This document shows positions 6,685 to 11,479 of a DNA stretch of 11,479 bases, one piece after another (positions within the stretch are counted from its first letter, which is position 1; the number at the start of each line of letters is the position of its first letter). The stretch is taken from contig JADGIF010000293.1 in NCBI GenBank assembly GCA_018985225.1, positions 1 to 11,479 on the forward strand. Direction: 5' to 3'. The notes beneath the pieces were generated by a model. That model was not told the DNA's origin and ran no database searches. It was given only the letters and a program-made list of their open reading frames with translations. Origin of the DNA: Amoeboradix gromovi (lineage: Eukaryota > Sanchytriomycota > Sanchytriomycetes > Sanchytriales > Sanchytriaceae). A program made the position numbers and the translations under genes.

Positions 6685-7231
6685 ATGCTTTTAAAATTGA
6701 TGAGTTTCAATGCTTTTCAACAAGTATTTAGATCAAGCCACAGTGCGTTGCATCATACTCTAGACACCATGGAAAATCGAGTTGATACGCTGAAGAAACA
6801 GATCTATGATGAGAATCCTTTACAAGATCCCCCAGTTCATTTGGAAGCTTTGGTTGACGCGTTGACAGCACTATTTGAGGACTTTCAGCATATCAAGTCC
6901 GACCACACTCAAAAGTTTGTTCAAAAATGTAGTCAATACTAATTTAGTCGGTCCTGCTGTTAAAAAAATTCAAGAATTGCGTGTGGGTTTACAAGATTAC
7001 GAATTTATCAAAATCTTAGCTCAAGGAGCTTTTGGTACCGTATCCTTGATCAGATCCAAGCTGGACAAACAATTATATGCGCTAAAAACTCTTAATAAGC
7101 AAATAGTTTTACGTCAGGAGAATGTATTTTATTTTGAGGAACGAAATGTTATGGTAAAAGGAAAAGAGTGTGAGTGGATAACTACACTAATGTCCGCATT
7201 CCAAGACGCTACTAACCTATATCTGTCGTAG
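6685..7231 (+). pseudogene. MRCK/citron/ROCK-type AGC kinase, truncated after the N-lobe
   Basis: Exon 1 6685-6928, intron 6929-6947, exon 2 6948-7231: 175 aa. Seen: a leading region with LEALVDALTALFED (53-66), KFVQKFGPAVKKIQELRV (77-94), DYEFIKIL, glycine loop AQGAFGTV (106-113; the first Gly of GxGxxG is Ala), catalytic Lys in YALK (K128), EERNVMV with the helix-C Glu, WITTLMSAFQD, NLYLS and TAG. Known: DMPK/MRCK/citron/ROCK kinases begin with a 'sve.LlD.l..ly.e' block and continue 'NLYLVMEY...HRD...DFG'; they act on actomyosin downstream of Rho/Cdc42 GTPases. The break comes exactly at NLYL; no HRD or DFG follows in 7232-8290, and no good donor is seen at the end. So it cannot be an active kinase. 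Inference: a rearranged 5' fragment, with intact frame and intron suggesting a recent event. Divergent promoter region 6458-6684 is shared with spermidine synthase. Confidence 0.75.
6929..6947 (+). other. 19-nt GT-AG intron in the kinase fragment
   Basis: GTAGTCAATACTAATTTAG: GT donor, the branch-type sequence TACTAAT and TTAG acceptor with almost no spacing. Unspliced, the frame ends at TAA 6940-6942. Spliced, it joins CAA AAA T to TC GGT and gives KFVQKFGPAVKKIQELRV, the same length as the matching MRCK segment (FLEWAKPFTSKVKQMRL, from memory of the family). The alternative, one missing A in the 5-A run, inserts six extra residues. Confidence 0.75.
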
Positions 7232-7291
7232 TTTGGCGCACATCCAAGGATGCACTTATTGAGGGCCGCTGTTCTTGATAGGACCGACGCA
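7232..7291. other. Breakpoint region after the kinase fragment
   Basis: Kinase similarity stops at about 7225 and a more G+C-rich segment begins (TTTGGCGCACATCC onward). No gene or repeat is visible. It is the likely junction of a rearrangement. Confidence 0.35.
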
Positions 7292-7306
7292 TGATATAAA
7301 CGGAGT
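7292..7306 (+). promoter_or_regulatory. TATA-like leader element TGATATAAACGGAGT (copy 2)
   Basis: Identical over 15 bases to the reverse complement of 6464-6478, 12 bases before ATG 7319. A chance pair of 15-mers in an 11-kb window is possible but uncommon, and the matched location before an ATG makes it less likely. Confidence 0.45.
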
Positions 7307-7318
7307 TCCTTCACAGTC

Positions 7319-7585
7319 ATGGCTACTTGTAGCACAAGCAAAATCGTGGACACTGAAGAGATGCTTTGATCAGAGATGCCGCGGATGAGTATACACTCTC
7401 AACTGCAGTCAAATCAGCAGGGAAACCAGGCACATTTAGTAAATGTCTTTTGTACTATCTTTTGTCGAGCACTTCCCTGCCCTGCTTTGGCAGCTTAGCA
7501 AGCAACAGCACTTAATAGAGTCATAAACATTGTAGTTGTCCTACAAAGAGATGAGGTGCGCAAGCTGCACGCTGAGTACGGATAG
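7319..7585 (+). pseudogene. Decayed open frame with two in-frame stops
   Basis: ATG 7319 follows the element at 7292-7306. One frame of 88 codons continues to TAG 7583-7585, interrupted by TGA (codon 17) and TAG (codon 60). Pieces read MATCSTSKIVDTEEML, then MSIHSQLQSNQQGNQAHLVN, then ALNRVINIVVVLQRDEVRKL. The last piece looks protein-like, but I recognise no family. G+C is a little higher than in neighbours. It may be a dead gene carrying the spermidine-synthase-type leader, or chance. Confidence 0.25.
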
Positions 7586-7589
7586 ATGG

Positions 7590-8021
7590 CTAACATACAC
7601 TTTGTTTATTGTTAGGCTTGTTTTGAATTAGTAGCAGATCAAAATACTTTTTAATGGGCACCTCAAATTCATAGTGTACTACGCTTCCGATGGCCAGAAC
7701 AAACTTAATATACGCTACTAACTCAAGCATGTTTGTCATTTTAGGCATACCTCGTCTTACTAGGATTTCTGTACTCAGCAACACAGCGACGTGTGTTTAG
7801 TAGACACTGAAGCTTATGTTACCAGGGTGTCTTAATGCTCTGTTACCTAACAAAAGCTTTGCGTACAATGAACTGTTTAGTCCCAAAATCAAGTATACAC
7901 CATACAGCGCCATGTGGTAGTTTGGCCAGCTTCCTTTTGCGTGCATTTTATAGTTCCCATCTACGTCCCGGAATATGAATGATCCGAAAGATGGCAGGAG
8001 GTATAGCGATACAAAATCCAT
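7590..8021 (-). CDS. Small unrecognised membrane protein, two exons (125 aa)
   Basis: Exon 1 8021-7823 (ATG), intron 7769-7822, exon 2 7768-7590 (TAG). Without splicing, the same frame is stopped by TAA at 7797-7799. Spliced, it reads through RALRHP to EILVRRGMPKM. Seen: MDFVSLYLLPSFGSF start; DGNYKMHAKGSWPNYHM (21-37); hydrophobic GVYLILGLNSSLYAKLLL (41-58); a second segment MLELVAYIKFVLAIGSVVHY (about 80-99); and a polar C-terminus KPNNKQSVC. Inference: a two-pass small membrane protein; I do not recognise the family. The upstream coding-like piece at 8046-8231 is in the same frame across a TAA, so the two could be remains of one longer gene rather than a separate one. Tail-to-tail with the decayed plus-strand frame, 4 bases apart. 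Confidence 0.4.
7769..7822 (-). other. 54-nt intron in the small membrane protein gene
   Basis: GTAACA donor at 7822, TACTAAAC inside (a branch-type sequence) and GAGTACAG acceptor ending at 7769. Removal keeps frame (54 = 18 codons), eliminates the in-frame TAA and joins HP to EILVRR. Confidence 0.5.
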
Positions 8022-8045
8022 TGTCAATTTGAATATCCTTTTTTA

Positions 8046-8231
8046 GACTTTGATTTTTCCAAAGATCATGTATGCCATGATTCCCGTAAAGAATGGATAC
8101 AGTAGCTTGAATGTATAAGATCCACCATACAAATTAGTTCTAAATACATACTCACCAGTGTGGTTTCTAGGTGTTCCTCCTACCTGTAAATGAGGGTATT
8201 TTTGAGAATTGATCTCATATGCGTAAGTCGT
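8046..8231 (-). pseudogene. Coding-like membrane-protein fragment, no start
   Basis: 62 codons open between TAG 8232-8234 and TAA 8043-8045. Pieces read YAYEINSQKYPHLQVGGTPR, then HTGEYVFRTNLYGGSYTFKL, then YPFFTGIMAYMIFGKIKV. The last is a good transmembrane segment. No ATG starts it; GTGTAG just upstream could be a splice acceptor. It is in the same frame as the small membrane protein beginning 22 bases beyond its stop. I do not recognise the family; it is either the last exon of an unseen gene or the N-terminal part of the neighbour with a nonsense TAA. Confidence 0.35.
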
Positions 8232-8291
8232 CTACACTTACGACGTATGGAATTCTCCATGACCTTTGCATTTAACGGTTGGCATTAAAAT

Positions 8292-9209
8292 TTAATGTTT
8301 TATTATAGTATTGAGTATTGGGTCAACTACATCTAATTGTCCGTCTGCTATCAAATATCCAACTGCTCCCAGGTAGGAATGCAGCGGATCTGGAAATTGT
8401 TGATTTGTTTTTCCAAATCCACCAAAAGCGCTCTGAGAGGAAGTCATGAAGTCCCTCATCTTACTCTTATTTATTAAATTGCCATAATTTAATATTTCTA
8501 GAGTGGCGCCAACCCAAAATGAGTAGCAGGTGTCGCTGGATTTATTAATTCTACCTTGAAACCCACCATCAGGTTGCTGTCTAGAAACTAGCCATCTCAC
8601 TAGTTTGAATCTGTCATGTGGCTCTTGTTTTAGGATTGCAAGACTAGCAACAGCGCAATATGAATAACCAGCATGAGGTTCCATGACTACGTCATTTATT
8701 GCATTACCATAAGCGCCTCGAATGTCTTGACATGAACGAATGTACTTTAATGCCCTTTTACCATGTTTAGATTGTATATTCGATATCTGAACTGTCAGAT
8801 CTGGTTTGATTAAATTAATGATTTCTAAAGATGCCAAACTACAATATATGAACCTCAAGTCGAATTGGGAATCGCATCTATTGAATTTGCCAAAGTGAAT
8901 ATCAATTTCATTCAGGAAATCAAGGTAAACATCATTACTAAGAGAAATGTTAGAATTATAAATTATAATAAGCTTGGAATAAATACTGCTAGTGCTGCTA
9001 CATTGTATCCAAGGATGAGGAAAAGCGTTACGGGTTATAAAATTGGTAAAGTCTATTTCAACCTCAGTTTTTTGAATTTGGTGAATTAAAGTATATAGGC
9101 TAGTCAGAAATTGAACAACCGTGGTATAACTATGAATGCCTCTTTGATAAGCATTTGGCATTAATTGAAAATGTTTTTTGCAATATTCTAATGTTTTTGA
9201 AAGGTCCAT
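8292..9209 (-). CDS. CDC43: Protein geranylgeranyltransferase type I, beta subunit
   Basis: Catalytic beta subunit of GGTase-I (PGGT1B/Cdc43): with the shared alpha subunit it attaches geranylgeranyl to C-terminal CaaL cysteines of Rho/Rac/Cdc42-type GTPases in the cytosol. Seen: 305 aa, ATG to TAA, no intron; FDLRFIYCSLASLEII (116-131); YIRSCQDIRGAYG (156-168); EPHAGYSYCAVASLAIL (177-193); RWLVSRQQPDGGFQGRINK (205-223); SSDTCYSFWVGATLEIL (224-240); FGGFGK (262-267); DPLHSYLGAVGYL (274-286). The zinc ligands are D226, C228 and H277. The RGRxNK-like and CYSFWVGA blocks favour GGTase-I over farnesyltransferase or Rab GGTase. It is about 70 aa shorter than human or yeast homologues (about 375), with a reduced N-terminus and no tail. 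AATAAA overlaps the last codons. An intact gene among fragments. Confidence 0.92.
   Translation of the reverse strand: MDLSKTLEYCKKHFQLMPNAYQRGIHSYTTVVQFLTSLYTLIHQIQKTEVEIDFTNFITRNAFPHPWIQCSSTSSIYSKLIIIYNSNISLSNDVYLDFLNEIDIHFGKFNRCDSQFDLRFIYCSLASLEIINLIKPDLTVQISNIQSKHGKRALKYIRSCQDIRGAYGNAINDVVMEPHAGYSYCAVASLAILKQEPHDRFKLVRWLVSRQQPDGGFQGRINKSSDTCYSFWVGATLEILNYGNLINKSKMRDFMTSSQSAFGGFGKTNQQFPDPLHSYLGAVGYLIADGQLDVVDPILNTIIKH
8299..8304 (-). promoter_or_regulatory. AATAAA inside the last codons of the GGTase-I gene
   Basis: The minus strand reads ACT ATA ATA AAA CAT TAA: AATAAA ends 4 bases before the stop at 8292-8294, implying a very short 3' UTR if it is the poly(A) signal. Confidence 0.4.
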
Positions 9210-9253
9210 AATAGAAACAAAGTTTTAAAAATATACAGAATGATTGTTTTCTT

Positions 9254-9270
9254 CAATAAATCATTTATTG
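9254..9270. promoter_or_regulatory. Palindromic CAATAAAT-C-ATTTATTG, AATAAA on both strands
   Basis: Perfect 8-bp inverted repeat with a 1-nt centre between the GT31 stop (9435) and the GGTase-I start (9209). It supplies AATAAA on the minus strand 165 bases past the GT31 stop. It lies about 45 bases before the GGTase-I ATG, so one gene's end overlaps the next gene's promoter. Confidence 0.45.
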
Positions 9271-9434
9271 CGAATTTGCATGCATTTTTGTATAATTTCA
9301 AGACTTCCGCTAGTATTTAGCTGACCGAGAGACGCTGCTTGATTATGCAATATATGCTAAATTGAAATGGAGAAACAATGCATTGCAGTCGCCTACCAAT
9401 TACTAAGCGGAATAAATTTTTTAGATATTTAGCT

Positions 9435-10714
9435 TTACTTTATGTTTTTGCATTTGAACTTTTCTACAAACCAGCCAGTTTTCGCACCATTAGACTCGAC
9501 GGGCGAAGGAATTCCTCCCTTCTTCCAGCATTCACCCTGCACGTATGTCCAACTAGCACATTTGATGTCCTTATAACAGTCCCTTATACATTGATCAAAA
9601 TCAGTTTTATAGTGATCATAATCACTTCCTTTGACATCAAAACCGTCCTTATAACTAACTTCTATGTTTATTTCATCGATGTTTACAATGATCTTATTGT
9701 TGAATGAAAAGCTGTTTTGGAACAGCCCATCTTTTGCCGCCAGCCCTTCAAATACGTCACCCAAGGTTGTCAAAGTATCTGCTCCTCTTTCTCTTTTGAT
9801 CTTTTGTTCCATCTCATATAAGAGCTGAATCTGGCTGGGAAATAAATGGTGAAAGCTAAGTAAATTTCAAAGTACGTGAATGGTTTCTCGCATGGATTGT
9901 GATAATTGTGTTTTTGCGGTGGATGCCCATGAAAGGAACCTTTGGATGCATCGTTGTCTACTAAGATGCCTTGGTCTCTCAAGCATAAACTTGTTCTAAT
10001 ATCCCCAGCCCAACAAGTATTGTACTTTGACAAGCATGTAGTAGTTCCGTCAACTAACTTTTGTAAAGATGCTTTGCTCATTACTATCCCAGAACCTCCA
10101 TGCGCAAAGCTTGGACCTTCACCAAATGCTTTAACATTGTCGCACCCAACAAACATGTTTGGTGAACCTAAATAGTACCTGCTTTCTGCATTCAATGTCT
10201 TTAAATGGGTTTCCAAATTATTTATAAAAAGATAGGTATCGTCATCTAGCATGACATGCCAGTCGCTGTATGGAAATAGTTGATGCATTAAATTAAATCC
10301 AGGAATATTTTTCCAAGCATCCAATTTCCAACCTTGTGTAGCTTCATCTGGTTTTTGCTCATCTTTGGTTATACTTCCAGAATGCCTGCTTTCTGGTAGC
10401 ACTAATCTTTTTTTTTCTAGTGGTAACATATCCTTTACATGGTAGTCCCCAATGGTTTCTTCATAATCACTGATGACCAGTGGATTTTGATTTTTCAAAA
10501 ATGTCAATAGTTGTATCGGTACTCTATCATATGCAGTTTCCACGCCGGTTTTCAAACATATACCTAGAATCTTTCTTGGGCCATCTTTTTTTGTTGATAC
10601 TTCTATATTTTTCTCAAAGTCTAGTGATATTTGGCAAGGCATATGTATTATTGCTGTAATCATAAAACAAATTAATCCTCTTTTACTTAATATTGAGCTG
10701 GAAATACTCTTCAT
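9435..10714 (-). CDS. GT31 (fringe-like) glycosyltransferase with PAN-like C-terminal domain, two exons
   Basis: Exon 1 10714-9876, intron 9856-9875, exon 2 9855-9435: 419 aa. Seen: cytosolic tip then signal anchor (about 13-28); RKILGICLKTG (47-57); GWKLDAWKNIPGF (128-140); SDWHVMLDDDTYLF with DDD 157-159; YLGSPN (181-186); AHGGSGIVMSKASL (204-217); CWAGDIRTSLCL (234-245); FHGHPP; CEKPFT, then across the intron FHHLFPSQIQ; then a C-terminal domain with cysteines in DFDQCIRDCYKDIKCASWTY and GECWKK, and GAKTGWFVEKFKC. Known: fungal GT31/DUF604 proteins are type II Golgi enzymes using UDP-sugars, the DxD binding metal; many carry a PAN-like C-terminal module. Donor and acceptor sugars cannot be read from the sequence. 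Start: an in-frame frame extends upstream, but 10712-10714 is the first ATG and gives a proper anchor. It appears intact. Confidence 0.85.
9856..9875 (-). other. 20-nt GT-AG intron in the GT31 gene
   Basis: Minus strand GTACTTTGAAATTTACTTAG. Spliced: CCA TTC AC joined to C TTT CAC CAT gives KPFTFHHLFPSQIQLLYE, the expected family motif, and moves smoothly into the second frame. Unspliced, the first frame runs into unrelated residues and a stop. No other splice or indel is needed in the gene. Confidence 0.8.
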
Positions 10715-10757
10715 TTTTGAAACTTTATGAAGAGGCTCAAATTCGGCATTTTTAGGA

Positions 10758-10940
10758 CTATTCAAATTTGTTCAAGAAAGAAAATCTCATCACTCGCCCA
10801 TTACGCTTATGATAGTTAAAGCATGCCAGTACATTCCATTCGTTTTCATGGCTTGAGTAGATTTCTTTAAAATTTAAGGTAATCCACTTACTTATTTTAT
10901 CGATCCACCTGGCTAAAAGTCTTAGTCTCATATAAATCAT
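10758..10940 (-). CDS. Small unrecognised open frame (60 aa)
   Basis: The first ATG is at 10940 (the frame is open to about 11000 without ATG). Reads MIYMRLRLLARWIDKISKW, then FKEIYSSHENEWNVLACFNY, then KRNGRVMRFSFLNKFE and TAG. The second half looks like genuine protein. A GTAAGT donor and a TTTTAAAG acceptor 27 nt apart sit inside and keep frame, so a short intron is possible. It ends 43 bases before the GT31 start. No family recognised; perhaps the last exon of a longer gene. Confidence 0.25.
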   Translation of the reverse strand: MIYMRLRLLARWIDKISKWITLNFKEIYSSHENEWNVLACFNYHKRNGRVMRFSFLNKFE

Positions 10941-10994
10941 AAATTTCTGAAGAGAACATGAAAAGCTAGTTGCTTTGCTACAGTGCTTGCTCAC

Positions 10995-11305
10995 TCTGCG
11001 ACTCTAGGACCAAATAAATAAGAATACATATATTTCAAGTATGTTTTCTTGCCATAAAGCGTCTATCTAGTTCTTAGTGACAACTGGTGATTTAACACTT
11101 GAACATTCTGGCTGAGATGATTCGGAGCAATTGCCAAAGATGTGATAAAACACATAATAATGCTTTTTCTCAGCCGAGAAATTTTAGTAAGAAGTAGTAT
11201 ACAGTTAAACTTTTTTTAATCTCGATAAGTCTTTTATTCAATGAAAATCGATTACTGCACAATAAAATCATTTCAAATGCTCCTTGAATCTTATGAGACA
11301 TACAA
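10995..11305. other. A/T-rich stretch downstream of the Fanzor-like gene; inverted repeats
   Basis: No gene supported. On the minus strand this is the 3' flank of the Fanzor/TnpB-like gene. It holds GGCTGAGA (11110-11117) paired with TCTCAGCC (11168-11175), and an internal hairpin TTTCTC-AGCC-GAGAAA (11166-11181). In Fanzor and TnpB systems the guide (omega) RNA comes from the 3' end of the gene and its flank, so this is where one would look. Confidence 0.4.
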
Positions 11306-11479
11306 TCAGAAACTAACCCTATCATGAATAGGGGGTTCGATTGATGTACATAATGGGTATCCCGAAGGTGTTGTTGCTTCAAAGTCTAATTCTTGCCATT
11401 CTGGTTTTTCATAGGTTCTACAATAACTTTTAACAACTTGTTCTATTTTTATAGAGGCATTCACATCTCTATCAACTAC
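11306..11479 (-). CDS. Fanzor/TnpB-like RNA-guided nuclease, C-terminal end (partial)
   Basis: Seen: 57 codons from the right edge to TGA 11306-11308, beginning VVDRDVNASIKIEQVVKSY, then EKPEWQELDFEATTPSG and a Pro-containing tail. Known: 'DRDvNAaiNi' is the third RuvC motif of TnpB/OrfB and eukaryotic Fanzor proteins, directly after the zinc ribbon; its Asp is one of three catalytic acidic residues. Fanzors are RNA-guided DNA endonucleases, often carried by transposable elements. Inference: a eukaryotic member, given the context. The zinc ribbon and other catalytic residues lie beyond the window. Same strand as the N-terminal-like fragment at 1-343, so the two may be separate copies of one family about 11 kb apart. 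The tail after the motif is longer than in many bacterial TnpBs. Whether the gene is intact cannot be seen. Confidence 0.65.
   Translation of the reverse strand, partial: VVDRDVNASIKIEQVVKSYCRTYEKPEWQELDFEATTPSGYPLCTSIEPPIHDRVSF
11315..11337. repeat. Bulged hairpin in the last codons of the Fanzor-like gene
   Basis: AACCCTAT (11315-11322) pairs with ATAGGGGGTT (11328-11337) with a 2-nt bulge and the 5-nt loop CATGA, within the last ten or so codons before the stop. A structured RNA overlapping the 3' end of the coding frame is the arrangement known for TnpB/Fanzor omega RNAs. Confidence 0.4.

Noticed and set aside
7129-7353. 74-codon minus-strand frame
   Set aside because: Shadow of the kinase N-lobe; no own motif and begins with a non-ATG codon.
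7797-8045. TAA reassigned to glutamine, joining 8231-7590 into one frame
   Set aside because: Spermidine synthase, GGTase-I and GT31 all end with TAA at the right place; one of the two TAAs is removed by a good 54-nt intron.
9378-9707. 109-codon plus-strand frame
   Set aside because: Lies antisense to the PAN-like domain of the GT31 gene, which has clear family motifs.
1-11479. CRISPR arrays, rRNA, tRNA genes or complete transposons
   Set aside because: No regularly spaced repeats, cloverleaf or rRNA signature was noticed on reading; only partial element-type genes at the edges. Not an exhaustive computational scan.

Overview
The window looks like a compact, A+T-rich eukaryotic nuclear contig, most likely from an early-diverging fungus. 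The clues are a fungal-type GT31 glycosyltransferase with a cysteine-containing C-terminal domain, a GGTase-I beta subunit, spermidine synthase, a V-ATPase c fragment, AATAAA motifs at or near stop codons, and very short GT-AG introns, one with UACUAAU almost touching its 3' splice site. That splice architecture and the compactness recall Rozellomycota/microsporidia relatives. This placement is inference from sequence features only.

Layout, left to right. 1-343 (-): N-terminal part of a probable Fanzor/TnpB-like protein running off the left edge. 378-2634 (-): a large polytopic membrane protein gene broken by two frame changes and an in-frame TGA or short intron. 2588-2867 and 4477-4765: two diverged direct copies of that gene's 5' end and upstream region. 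3053-3247 (-): an orphan C-terminal piece of V-ATPase subunit c. 3332-4252 (-): an intact unrecognised 306-aa membrane protein with a 12-residue tandem repeat. 4905-5299: an inverted-repeat-bounded segment holding a small open frame. 5619-6457 (-): spermidine synthase with a single 1-nt frame break. 6685-7231 (+): a truncated MRCK/citron-type AGC kinase with a 19-nt intron. 7319-7585 (+): a decayed open frame. 7590-8231 (-): a small two-exon membrane protein preceded by another coding-like piece. 8292-9209 (-): GGTase-I beta. 9435-10714 (-): GT31 glycosyltransferase with a 20-nt intron. 10758-10940 (-): a small unrecognised open frame. 11306-11479 (-): C-terminal end of a Fanzor/TnpB-like protein running off the right edge.

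The genes do not form one pathway. SpdSyn (polyamines), GGTase-I (prenylation of Rho-type GTPases) and GT31 (secretory-pathway glycosylation) are separate housekeeping functions. Around them lie gene fragments, duplicated 5' ends and pieces of RNA-guided-nuclease-type elements, as in a region rearranged repeatedly and decaying.

The two observations most worth attention are the 19- and 20-nt introns, each restoring a conserved protein family across a frame change, and the Fanzor/TnpB-like fragments entering from both edges, with inverted repeats at and beyond the 3' end of the right copy that are candidates for part of a guide (omega) RNA. Several frame breaks are 1-nt losses in or beside A/T runs, so assembly error must be excluded before calling them biological.
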